Of a stretch of 34,301 nucleotides of DNA, positions 25,957-34,301 are shown in pieces (positions within the stretch are counted from its first letter, which is position 1; the number at the start of each line of letters is the position of its first letter). The DNA comes from Alphaproteobacteria bacterium (GTDB lineage: Bacteria; Pseudomonadota; Alphaproteobacteria; Sphingomonadales; Emcibacteraceae). The stretch covers positions 1 to 34,301 of the forward strand of contig JAJRQU010000194.1 of NCBI GenBank assembly GCA_024280095.1, given 5' to 3'. Under the pieces are notes generated by a model that had not been told where the DNA came from, made no database searches, and saw only the letters and a list, made by a program, of their open reading frames with translations. The position numbers were made by a program, and so were the translations under genes.

Positions 25957-26289
25957 CTAGGCTTTGGGCTTGATTTCATTCTGTTCGAACAGTCCGGTCA
26001 ATTCGCCGTTCGCGGCCATTTCACGGATGATATCACAGCCCCCGACAAATTCACCTTTGACATAAAGCTGGGGAATGGTCGGCCATTCGCTATATTCTTT
26101 AATGCCGTCCCTCAGGGCAGGGTCCTGCAAAACATCAAAGGCTTCAAAATCCACCTTGAAGTGATTAAGGACTTCGACAACCGTTGCGGAAAAACCGCAT
26201 TGGGGGAACATTGGGCTACCCTTCATATAAAGCACAACGTCGCTTTTCTGAATATCGTCTTTGATGCGATTAAAAACTGGATTTGTCAT
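25957..26289 (-). CDS. grxD: Monothiol glutaredoxin, Grx4 family
   Basis: VVLYMKGSPMFPQCGFSATVVEVLN; WPTIPQLYVKGEFVGGCDI. Its CGFS motif is the monothiol signature. Confidence 0.96.
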   Translation of the reverse strand: MTNPVFNRIKDDIQKSDVVLYMKGSPMFPQCGFSATVVEVLNHFKVDFEAFDVLQDPALRDGIKEYSEWPTIPQLYVKGEFVGGCDIIREMAANGELTGLFEQNEIKPKA

Positions 26290-26323
26290 TTTTTATTCCT
26301 GATTTGTTATTTTCAAATTAAAG

Positions 26324-26557
26324 TTATACGGGTACTGATGTCTGAAGGGCAAGCGCATGAAGGTCATCGCCCATTTTCCCCTTTAACGACTTATAGACCA
26401 TTTGATGCTGCTGAACGCGGCTTTTGCCTTTAAAGGCCTCAGAGATAACATGAGCCGCATAATGGTCACCATTACCTCGCAAGTCCTGAATGGTCACGAC
26501 GGCATCCGGAATTGCTTCCTTGATCATTTTTTCAATTATTGCGGCTTCCATCGCCAT
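26324..26557 (-). CDS. BolA/IbaG-family protein
   Basis: DLRGNGDHYAAHVISEAFKGKSRVQQHQMVYKSL; adjacent to grxD. Confidence 0.94.
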   Translation of the reverse strand: MAMEAAIIEKMIKEAIPDAVVTIQDLRGNGDHYAAHVISEAFKGKSRVQQHQMVYKSLKGKMGDDLHALALQTSVPV

Positions 26558-26574
26558 ATCTTGGGTCTCCTCGT

Positions 26575-28809
26575 TTAATCTATGCTCATATAGTCTGGCA
26601 TCCAGCTTTGATGATTGCCGACTAATTCTGACACTGATATGGGGTCGGCAGCGGTTAAAGTCAATGATGCGCCAGTTGTTTTACCAATGATCTGCACTGT
26701 AACGCCGCCGGCGCGGGCATTTCTTAGCACTTCGTCACGATGCTCAGGGGATACAGAAAGAATATAACGGCCCTGATCTTCGCCAAAAGCATAGGCGTGA
26801 AGAGGGGTGTTGCCATTATCAATCGTGATATCCATACCGATTTCGGAGGCCATGACCATTTCCGCCAAGGCCACATATAATCCGCCGTCGGAAATGTCAT
26901 GACAGGCTGAAATGCTGCCGTCATTGATTTGCACCCGAACAAAATCGCCGTTTTTCTTTTCGAGTGCCAGATCAACGGGCGGCGGGCGGCCTTCTTCGCG
27001 GCCTTCCATGACATCAAGATATAAGGATGCGCCAAGGTGGCCCTTGGTTTCGCCAATCAAAATCAGGACTTCGCCTTCGGCCTTGGGGGCGATCGTGACC
27101 ATTTTGGATGAATCATTAAAAAGACCAACGCCGCCAATGGCGGGTGTCGGATGAATGCCCGTGCCGTTGGTTTCATTGTAAAGGGACACATTGCCGGATA
27201 CCACCGGATAATCCAGTGCGATGCAGGCCTCTCTCATACCCTCGATACAGCCGACGAATTGCCCCATGATTTCGGGACGTTCAGGGTTGCCAAAATTAAG
27301 GCAGTCGGTGATGGCCAGCGGCGTTGCGCCCACAGCCGTCAAATTGCGCCATGTTTCAGCGACGGCCTGTTTACCGCCTTCGAACGGGTCAGCATAGCAA
27401 TAGCGGGGCGTGCAATCTGTCGTGATGGCAACGGCCTTATCTGTGCCATGAATACGTACCACGGCCGCATCACCGCCCGGTTTTTGAATGGTGTCGGCCA
27501 TAACCTGAGTATCATATTGTTGCCATATCCAGTTCCGGCTGCATAAATTCGGTGAGCCGATCATTTTAAGCAGGGCTTGTTTCATATCTTGCGGGGCCGT
27601 CACATCGGCGGCATTTAAGTCTGCTTTGGGGGCTGTTTTAATCCATGGCCGGTCATATTCCGGTGAATTATCCGCCAGCGGCTGGGTCGGGATATCAGCG
27701 ACAACTTCGCCTTTAAAGGTCAGGGTCAGGTTGCCCGTATCTGTGATCACGCCAATGACCGCAAAATCCAGATCCCACCGGTCAAAGATTTCTTTGGCTT
27801 CTGCCTCGCGCCCGGGTTTCAGGACGATCAACATGCGTTCCTGACTTTCAGACAACATCATTTCATAGGGGGTCATGCCTTCTTCGCGCTGGGGCACCAT
27901 GTCAAGATTAAAGGCAAAGCCAACGCCGCCGCCGGAAGCCATCTCGACCGAGGAGGATGTCAGGCCGGCTGCGCCCATATCCTGAATGGCCACCACCATA
28001 TCGGTGGACATTAATTCAAGGCAGGCTTCGATCAGAAGTTTTTCGGTGAAAGGATCACCAACCTGAACCGTTGGGCGTTTTTCTTCGGTATCTTCGGTGA
28101 ATTCCGTGGAGGCCATCGTGGCCCCGTGAATGCCGTCCCGCCCGGTTTTGGAGCCGACATAGATAACCGGATTGCCAATGCCCGCCGCTGCCGACAGAAA
28201 GATTTTATCCTGATCGGCAAGGCCAACAGTCATGGCATTTACCAGAATATTGCCGTTATAGGACGGATGGAAATTTGTTTCGCCGCCCACTGTCGGCACG
28301 CCGACACAATTACCATAGCCGCCGATCCCTTCGACCACACCGCTGAGCAGATGACGGGTTTTAGGATGGTCTGGTGCGCCAAAACGCAAGGCATTCATAT
28401 TGGCAATAGGCCGCGCCCCCATGGTGAAGACATCCCGCAATATGCCGCCAACGCCGGTCGCCGCCCCTTGATAAGGTTCGATATAGGAGGGGTGATTGTG
28501 GCTTTCCATTTTAAAAATGAGCGCCTGATTGTCGCCAATGTCAATAACGCCGGCATTCTCCCCCGGCCCGTGGATGACCCAAGGGGCTTTTGTGGGCAGA
28601 GTTTTAAGATGCAGCTTTGATGACTTATAGGAACAATGCTCGCTCCACATGACAGAGAAAATGCCCAGTTCCGTTAAAGTTGGCGTGCGGCCCAGAATTT
28701 TTAAACATAAGGCATATTCATCATCGCTCAGGCCATGTTCCTTGACCAATGCGGGGGTGATATTTACGTTATTATTCCATTTTATGTCTTGGGTTATTTT
28801 TGGAGTCAT
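26575..28809 (-). CDS. purL: Phosphoribosylformylglycinamidine synthase subunit PurL
   Basis: [64 protein letters not shown]. Confidence 0.98.
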   Translation of the reverse strand: MTPKITQDIKWNNNVNITPALVKEHGLSDDEYALCLKILGRTPTLTELGIFSVMWSEHCSYKSSKLHLKTLPTKAPWVIHGPGENAGVIDIGDNQALIFKMESHNHPSYIEPYQGAATGVGGILRDVFTMGARPIANMNALRFGAPDHPKTRHLLSGVVEGIGGYGNCVGVPTVGGETNFHPSYNGNILVNAMTVGLADQDKIFLSAAAGIGNPVIYVGSKTGRDGIHGATMASTEFTEDTEEKRPTVQVGDPFTEKLLIEACLELMSTDMVVAIQDMGAAGLTSSSVEMASGGGVGFAFNLDMVPQREEGMTPYEMMLSESQERMLIVLKPGREAEAKEIFDRWDLDFAVIGVITDTGNLTLTFKGEVVADIPTQPLADNSPEYDRPWIKTAPKADLNAADVTAPQDMKQALLKMIGSPNLCSRNWIWQQYDTQVMADTIQKPGGDAAVVRIHGTDKAVAITTDCTPRYCYADPFEGGKQAVAETWRNLTAVGATPLAITDCLNFGNPERPEIMGQFVGCIEGMREACIALDYPVVSGNVSLYNETNGTGIHPTPAIGGVGLFNDSSKMVTIAPKAEGEVLILIGETKGHLGASLYLDVMEGREEGRPPPVDLALEKKNGDFVRVQINDGSISACHDISDGGLYVALAEMVMASEIGMDITIDNGNTPLHAYAFGEDQGRYILSVSPEHRDEVLRNARAGGVTVQIIGKTTGASLTLTAADPISVSELVGNHQSWMPDYMSID

Positions 28810-28818
28810 AAGGGGCCC

Positions 28819-29508
28819 TTAATTAATTGCGTTGATCATACTTTGAAAGAACCCTAGGCCATCTGTACCGCCTTGGGCATCTTCTATCAATCTTTCGGGG
28901 TGAGGCATCATGCCAAGGATATTTTTGCGCCGATTGATGATGCCCGCGATATTATTGCGTGATCCATTGGGATTTGACGCCTGCGTCACTTGTCCGGCGT
29001 TATCCACATAACGAAAAGCAACCCGGCCTTCGCCCTCTAAGGCTTTAAGCGTTTCATCATCGGCAAAATAATTGCCGTCATGATGGGCCACGGGAACCGT
29101 GATAATTTGCCCCTCTGAATAAGCATTGGTGAAGGGAGTGTCGTTATTTTCCACCCGAAGTCTGGCATCTTTACAGACAAACTTCAGGCTTTCATTACGC
29201 ATTAACGCGCCCGGCAAAAGTCCGGTTTCGGTCAAAACCTGAAAGCCATTACAAATGCCGATAACATTGCCGCCCCGGCCTGCATGCTCAATGACCTTTG
29301 TGGTTACCGGCGAGCGGGCCGCCATGGCCCCGCATCTGAGATAGTCACCAAAGGAAAAACCGCCGGGCAGGGCGATAAGATCAACAGGAGGAATTTCTTC
29401 GTCCTGATGCCATATTATATGCGGTTTGTGACCGGTTATTTTTTCCAGTGCCACAATCATATCACGGTCACAGTTTGAGGCAGGAAATACTATTACAGCA
29501 GTTTTCAT
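28819..29508 (-). CDS. purQ: Phosphoribosylformylglycinamidine synthase subunit PurQ
   Basis: Class-I glutamine amidotransferase [33 protein letters not shown]. Confidence 0.97.
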   Translation of the reverse strand: MKTAVIVFPASNCDRDMIVALEKITGHKPHIIWHQDEEIPPVDLIALPGGFSFGDYLRCGAMAARSPVTTKVIEHAGRGGNVIGICNGFQVLTETGLLPGALMRNESLKFVCKDARLRVENNDTPFTNAYSEGQIITVPVAHHDGNYFADDETLKALEGEGRVAFRYVDNAGQVTQASNPNGSRNNIAGIINRRKNILGMMPHPERLIEDAQGGTDGLGFFQSMINAIN

Positions 29509-29532
29509 GGACGCATCCCAGCTAAGTCAAAA

Positions 29533-29772
29533 TTATTCAATTTCAATAGTGTAATTTTCAATGACCATATTGGACAGGAGCTTCTTGCACATTTCTTCAA
29601 CAGCCGCCTCGGTCTTTGCCGGGTCTGTCTGCTGAAGGTCAATTTCAATATATTTGCCCTGCCGGACGTCATCCACACCATCAAATCCAAGGGCAGACAA
29701 GGCATGCTGGATTGCTTTTCCCTGGGGGTCGAGAACACCATTTTTTAAAGTGATATGTATGCGTGCTTTCAC
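29533..29772 (-). CDS. purS: Phosphoribosylformylglycinamidine synthase subunit PurS
   Basis: KARIHITLKNGVLDPQGKAIQHALSALGFDGVDDVRQGKYIEID. Confidence 0.96.
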   Translation of the reverse strand: MKARIHITLKNGVLDPQGKAIQHALSALGFDGVDDVRQGKYIEIDLQQTDPAKTEAAVEEMCKKLLSNMVIENYTIEIE

Positions 29773-29799
29773 AATGCGGCCTTTCTAGTTTTCTGAGGA

Positions 29800-30552
29800 T
29801 TATTCTTCTGTTTCGAGGCTGATACCAAGCCGGCGGGCCACTTCTTCATAAGCCTCTGCCTCTCCGCCAAGGTCACGGCGGAAACGGTCTTTATCCATTT
29901 TTTCGCCGGTTTTCATATCCCAAAGCCGGCAGTTGTCCGGGCTGAATTCATCGGCAAGGATAAGAACATAACCCGCATCATCTTCATCATAAAGCCGTCC
30001 ATACTCGAGTTTGAAATCAACAAGTTCTATGCCAACACCGGCAAACATGCCGCGCAGAAAGTCATTTATCTGATGGGTCATGTCGAAAATTTCAGCTAAT
30101 TCCTCATCATCGGCAAGGTCAAGAGACAGAATATGTTCTTCGGCAAGCAGCGGGTCGCCAAGGTCATCGTCCTTAAGAGAAAATTCAATGAGCGGGCGAT
30201 CAAGGCGCCGGCCTTCTTCGAGGCCGAGTCTCTTGGCCATGGTTCCGGCGACAACATTGCGCACGATAACTTCAAGTGGGATAATTTCAACCTCACGAAC
30301 CAGCTGCTCGCGGTCATTCAGACGATCAATAAAATGAGTAGGAATGCCAATACGTTCCAGATTAATCATCACAAGTTCGGTGATTTTGTTATTGATGATG
30401 CCTTTGCCGGTTATTGTGCCTTTCTTTTGGGCGTTAAATGCCGTGGCGTCATCTTTAAAATGCTGAACGATTGTGCCGGGTTCTGTCCCTTGAAAAAGGA
30501 TTTTGGCTTTTCCTTCGTATAGTTTTTCACCTTTAAGTGTTTTTTGGGACAT
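29800..30552 (-). CDS. purC: Phosphoribosylaminoimidazole-succinocarboxamide synthase
   Basis: [41 protein letters not shown]; start trimmed from 30627 to ATG 30552 (MSQKTLKG). Confidence 0.97.
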   Translation of the reverse strand: MSQKTLKGEKLYEGKAKILFQGTEPGTIVQHFKDDATAFNAQKKGTITGKGIINNKITELVMINLERIGIPTHFIDRLNDREQLVREVEIIPLEVIVRNVVAGTMAKRLGLEEGRRLDRPLIEFSLKDDDLGDPLLAEEHILSLDLADDEELAEIFDMTHQINDFLRGMFAGVGIELVDFKLEYGRLYDEDDAGYVLILADEFSPDNCRLWDMKTGEKMDKDRFRRDLGGEAEAYEEVARRLGISLETEE

Positions 30553-30807
30553 GTCAGCCTTCCTGCAGATAGATAAAATGAACATATATATTTTGCGGCG
30601 CATGATAGAATCAAGCGAGGCGAACATATATCAATTAAGCTCAGAAAACAATTGGAGACAGCCTCATGGAATAAAGAAAATAAAACTATTTGGCCTTTAA
30701 ATTAAATTGGAGCTTACCCATATAAAATTATAGAAACAAATTGTTATCTGGCGTACAAGTGTTACATGAGTTTCTATTTGAAAAGTAATATACAGGAGAA
30801 TTGATAA

Positions 30808-31137
30808 ATGACTCAGTTTGAGGGGCGCGAAAAAGCCTATGAAAAAGAATTTGCCCGCAATGAAGAATTCGACTTTAAAGTTGTTGCCCGCCGCAATAAG
30901 CTGCTTGGTCTTTGGACGGCGGATAAAATTGGCTTGAGCGGGGATGACGCGCTGGCTTATGCCAAAGAAGTCATTATATCAGATTTCGAGGAAGCCGGTG
31001 ATGATGATGTTTATCGCAAAGTGAAGGCTGATCTTGACGCTAAGGGCGTGGACATTTCAGAGCGTCAAGTTCGCCGCGAAATGGAAGATTTACTCTCCGT
31101 AGCGCGGGATCAGATGACGGCCGAGCTCAAGGGTTAA
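30808..31137 (+). CDS. DUF1476-family protein, likely alphaproteobacterial ATP synthase inhibitor zeta subunit
   Basis: FEGREKAYEKEFARNEEFDFKVVARRNKLLGLWTADKIGLSGDDALAYAKEV; near purC. Confidence 0.93.
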   Translation: MTQFEGREKAYEKEFARNEEFDFKVVARRNKLLGLWTADKIGLSGDDALAYAKEVIISDFEEAGDDDVYRKVKADLDAKGVDISERQVRREMEDLLSVARDQMTAELKG

Positions 31138-31158
31138 CCCCCGCATCTCGACATCATT

Positions 31159-31208
31159 AAATAACAAAGCGGCTCTTTCACGTCTTGGGAAGGGTCGCTT
31201 TGTTATTT
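31159..31208. terminator. Long intrinsic hairpin terminator after the DUF1476 gene
   Basis: aaataacaaagcg/cgctttgttattt 13-bp perfect arms, extendable inward to about 19 bp with G-U pairs. Confidence 0.75.
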
Positions 31209-31287
31209 GTAGAATCAAGAAAATCAGATATTATGTTTGGACATGAGCCAGATATCATGTTTGGACATGAGATAGACATAATTCTAC
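31209..31287. repeat. Tandem 24-nt repeat framed by GTAGAAT/ATTCTAC inverted repeat; possible IS-end remnant
   Basis: CAGATATTATGTTTGGACATGAG (31225-31247) and CAGATATCATGTTTGGACATGAG (31249-31271). Confidence 0.55.
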
Positions 31288-31406
31288 CAGATAAACTCTT
31301 GTAATCAGGCCGATCTATAATTACAGAGTTGTATATCTGTAAATCTAGTTATAGGTTAAGTCGCCGAAATCGCGTTATTTAAAGAGTTTTGACAAGGAGC
31401 CTTATC

Positions 31407-32495
31407 TTGAAGTTGATTAAATTGATTGTTGTGTTCATGAGTATGCTGTTGCCAACAATGTCACAAGCTTTGGATTATACAAAGCCTCAATTGCTGGAAG
31501 ATAAATTTTATAAGGAATATTGGGAACAGCATTTTCTGTTTGAGGACGGCACCTTTGTCACTGCCCAGTTCCTCGTGGCAAATTTCCCTTGGCCTGTGGG
31601 GAACGCCCACGGCATCATGATTGCCAATGTGGTAAGTCCAGACGGGAAAAGAACTATTATCAAGAACGGCAGACGTCTTGGGGAATGGGGATTTGATTCG
31701 GAAAAATTTAACCTGTTCATTCATACTCATCGTTTGAAAAAAGGTGGCAATAATTATGATATTTATCTGGGATCAGATGATGGAAATAAAGTAAAGGCCG
31801 TGGTCTCGTCCGAAATCCAGCCTTTTAACCATAAGAAATTCACACATAAAAAAACTTATATGGAAACTTCTGTTTATCTGCCTTTTTTTGAGGGGTCAGG
31901 TAAATGGCAATTATATCAGGGCGAAGATGAGTCCTTCAAAACGGGGGAAGGTAAGGTTCAAGGCTTTGCGACCCATACGTTAATGACAGGCCGTCTTGAA
32001 AATATGTTAAAAGACTGGCTGCGGGTCAGTGGCCTTCGCGGTGCTGACAATCAGCCGCTTCCATTTTTATCAGCCATTGAAAGGCCTGATGGCACTAAGG
32101 AGTTTATCCTTATCCTTAAAGATGAGGTGGGCAATATTACAAAATTTTCGGATGTCACCATTGATTATAAAAAAAATAAAAAGGCAAAAAATGGCTCTTC
32201 CTATCCGACGTTGATTAAGATTGCGGGCAAAAATGGTAAGGATAGTTTGGTTGGTACAATCCGCCTGAGCCGCAAGATTGATCATTTTAATATCTATGAC
32301 CATTTGAATTTTTTTGAAAGAAGCTTTGCCATGTCACGGGCCTCTGTCTCCAATTATCGCTATATTGCGGATTACGACCTGACCTATGCGACAGGCAGCG
32401 AAATTAAAAGTCTTACCGGAAAGGCTCTCAGCGAATATCAAGATATATTGGGGCCAAAAATACGAAAGAAAACCAAAAGAAGAGGTGGGCGGTAA
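31407..32495 (+). CDS. Exported lipocalin-like beta-barrel protein (AttH/Svf1-like appearance)
   Basis: Signal peptide KLIKLIVVFMSMLLPTMSQA; EQHFLFEDGTFVTAQFLVANF, IKNGRRLGEWGFD. TTG 31407 after aaggagccttatc is preferred over track start 31389. Confidence 0.55.
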   Translation: MKLIKLIVVFMSMLLPTMSQALDYTKPQLLEDKFYKEYWEQHFLFEDGTFVTAQFLVANFPWPVGNAHGIMIANVVSPDGKRTIIKNGRRLGEWGFDSEKFNLFIHTHRLKKGGNNYDIYLGSDDGNKVKAVVSSEIQPFNHKKFTHKKTYMETSVYLPFFEGSGKWQLYQGEDESFKTGEGKVQGFATHTLMTGRLENMLKDWLRVSGLRGADNQPLPFLSAIERPDGTKEFILILKDEVGNITKFSDVTIDYKKNKKAKNGSSYPTLIKIAGKNGKDSLVGTIRLSRKIDHFNIYDHLNFFERSFAMSRASVSNYRYIADYDLTYATGSEIKSLTGKALSEYQDILGPKIRKKTKRRGGR

Positions 32496-32651
32496 TGGGT
32501 TGTTAAAAGTGATGGTTTGAATCATGATCGTAACGGCTGTGCTGGCGGTAATCTGTACCAGTTATTACGGGATATTATTATCAGGGCGGCTGATCCGATA
32601 CGCCCTGATCAACCGGGCGGAATTTTTTGTTAATCAATGGGTCAGAGATAG

Positions 32652-33953
32652 TCAAGAAATTGGCAAGAGAGTCTCTGGAAAATTGAAGATTCTGCCTGTC
32701 ATACCATTTTTTCCGCTAACTGTTTTGCCCTTTGCAAAACTTTCCAGTAATCGCCGCCGTAGGGGTGATATGAGCAGAGACAGATAGAATAATGAGGGAA
32801 AGCCATAAAATCCCTTTCCCATCATATTGCAGAAAGCAAGGTCTTTACGTATGACGTTGAATGAATCTTCGTATTTCTGCGTTAACATCACAGGGCAATT
32901 ATTATGATTCATGGCTTCGAGAATGGCCTTGGCCGCCGCCTGTCCGCTGATTATGGCGTTATAAATACCTTCTCCCAACAGGCTGTCCACCGTGCCTGCC
33001 GCATCGCCGACAAAAAGAATTCGGTCACTGGAAATTTTTGCGGACCAGCCCCCGCCGCCAAGGGGATGGCCGATAACACTTTCAATCTCTGCATGGCCGA
33101 GTTTTTTCCGGCAATAATCAGTTAAAATCCTTTTCGAGATTTTTTTGTCTTTTATAGTTCTGTCTCTGAAGTTTCCGATTCCGATATTAAGATGATCGCC
33201 TTTCGGAAAAACCCAACCATAGCCATGGGGCACCATAAAGAAATCAAAATCTAGTCTTTGCCGATCATATTTTTCGGGCATGGCGACCCTTCCTTCCAGA
33301 GCAAAGGCATATTGAAGCCTGTCCTTTTTCGGAAGAGCAATGCGTCTTATGATGCTTTTTGAGCCATCTGCGGCTATGACAAAAGGCGTTGTTATTTTTC
33401 GGCCGTCCTGTGTCGTCAATGTTACGGCCTGTCCGTTTTGCCTTGTTATATGGGTAATGGACATCACAGAAAATTTCGCCCCGGCTTTGATCGCCTTGTC
33501 GAGGCAGAATTGATCAAAATCCCGGCGCTCTGTCATATAGGCTATTGTTTGTGACGCCATATCCTTTACGGGATGGCGAAAATTATTGGTCAGTGAAATT
33601 CTGTTGCATTCCTGATAAATCACTTCACTGATGTCAAAGCGCAATGCGTTGACGGTCTTGGTCGTCAGGCCGCCGCCGCAAGGCTTGTCTCTTGGAAAAT
33701 TCTCCTTGTCGACAATCAGAACATTGGCCCCGGCACTGGCAAGGTCATAGGCCGCAGAAGAGCCCGCCGGCCCGGCCCCGACGATGACCACATCATAAAC
33801 CAGCATTTTCCCGGTTTCCGCCGCAGCAGCCTTCAGAATGTTCCGGCTTGTTTTTTTCTGCTTTTTGGCTGTCTTTGTCATGACAGCAGTTATTGCTTTC
33901 GTCCTTTGGTTTCTGATGACTGGCTTGCCCACCGCAGCAGCCAGTCTGTTCAT
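32652..33953 (-). CDS. Geranylgeranyl-reductase-family FAD-dependent oxidoreductase
   Basis: DVVIVGAGPAGSSAAYDLASAGANVLIVDKENFPRDKPCGGGLT and LFVGDAAGTVDSLLGEGIYNAIISG. The start is uncertain; ATG 33806 would begin MLVYDVVIVG. Confidence 0.88.
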   Translation of the reverse strand: MNRLAAAVGKPVIRNQRTKAITAVMTKTAKKQKKTSRNILKAAAAETGKMLVYDVVIVGAGPAGSSAAYDLASAGANVLIVDKENFPRDKPCGGGLTTKTVNALRFDISEVIYQECNRISLTNNFRHPVKDMASQTIAYMTERRDFDQFCLDKAIKAGAKFSVMSITHITRQNGQAVTLTTQDGRKITTPFVIAADGSKSIIRRIALPKKDRLQYAFALEGRVAMPEKYDRQRLDFDFFMVPHGYGWVFPKGDHLNIGIGNFRDRTIKDKKISKRILTDYCRKKLGHAEIESVIGHPLGGGGWSAKISSDRILFVGDAAGTVDSLLGEGIYNAIISGQAAAKAILEAMNHNNCPVMLTQKYEDSFNVIRKDLAFCNMMGKGFYGFPSLFYLSLLISPLRRRLLESFAKGKTVSGKNGMTGRIFNFPETLLPIS

Positions 33954-33961
33954 TGTTGTTT

Positions 33962-34301
33962 TTATCTGTCATAAGATTTCTCCTTCATCAGTTCGACTTG
34001 CATAACATCAATTCTGCCGCTTCTGAACATGGCGGCACAGCATGTCAGATAGAAACGCCATTTGCGGATGAATTTATCGCAATATCCCATCGCTTTTATG
34101 GCTTCTCTATTGGCATCGAAATTATCCAGCCATTTTTCCAGTGTGATGGCGTAATCCTGTCCGAAATGAAAAACATCATTTACGGTGAGGCCAGCCTTGA
34201 CGGCTTCCTGTTCAAAGCATTCACGGGAAGGCAGCATACCGCCCGGGAAAATATATTCCCGGATAAAGTCACTGCTGTTGCGGTAATCCTCAAACAGGTC
34301 A
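33962..34301 (-). CDS. Cyclopropane-fatty-acyl-phospholipid synthase-family methyltransferase, C-terminal part (5' end beyond window)
   Basis: Reading through the window edge gives DLFEDYRNSSDFIREYIFPGGMLPSRECFEQEAVKAGLTV, a typical CFA synthase C-terminal sequence. Confidence 0.87.
   Translation of the reverse strand, partial: DLFEDYRNSSDFIREYIFPGGMLPSRECFEQEAVKAGLTVNDVFHFGQDYAITLEKWLDNFDANREAIKAMGYCDKFIRKWRFYLTCCAAMFRSGRIDVMQVELMKEKSYDR

Noticed and set aside
26575-30552. purC-purS-purQ-purL-bolA-grxD operon as a novel arrangement
   Set aside because: This order is familiar in Alphaproteobacteria; ordinary housekeeping.
32524-32787. 87-aa plus-strand ORF with a hydrophobic N-terminus
   Set aside because: No convincing SD, and its 3' half is antisense to the C-terminus of the GGR-family gene (32652-33953). 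It could be real, but I cannot support it.
1-34301. CRISPR arrays, tRNA/rRNA genes, prophage structural genes, intact transposases
   Set aside because: Looked for direct-repeat/spacer periodicity, tRNA-like cloverleaf sequences and transposase or integrase motifs; none seen by eye. tRNAscan, Infernal/Rfam and ISfinder runs would be decisive.

Overview
This 34.3-kb window looks alphaproteobacterial. Evidence for that is the purC-purS-purQ-purL-bolA-grxD gene order, a DUF1476 / ATPase-zeta-type protein, and yfgM-like-bamB-der. It is gene dense and has no rRNA, tRNA or CRISPR that I can see. Left third (about 0-13.5 kb): an accessory, catabolic-looking region. It holds a three-subunit xanthine-dehydrogenase-family molybdenum hydroxylase, a three-subunit DMSO-reductase-family molybdoenzyme with an NrfD-type anchor and no Tat signal, a TonB-dependent receptor, and a convergent MarR / gluconate-dehydrogenase-subunit-3 / GMC-oxidoreductase operon. 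Middle: housekeeping genes (panB, yfgM-like, bamB, der), then a low-GC insertion with an OLD-family ATPase/TOPRIM nuclease. That gene is bracketed by two different small inverted-repeat elements, one with an apparent 5-bp target duplication. After it come a POT transporter, trmJ and rpsD. Right: a DUF350 + trypsin-like protease pair, grxD/bolA, the pur operon, and a lipid-related trio (lipocalin-like protein, geranylgeranyl-reductase-family flavoprotein, partial cyclopropane-fatty-acid synthase). Several short unannotated structures (dyads, tandem repeats, possible IS-end remnants) are reported separately. All family assignments are from motif reading; no database search was run.
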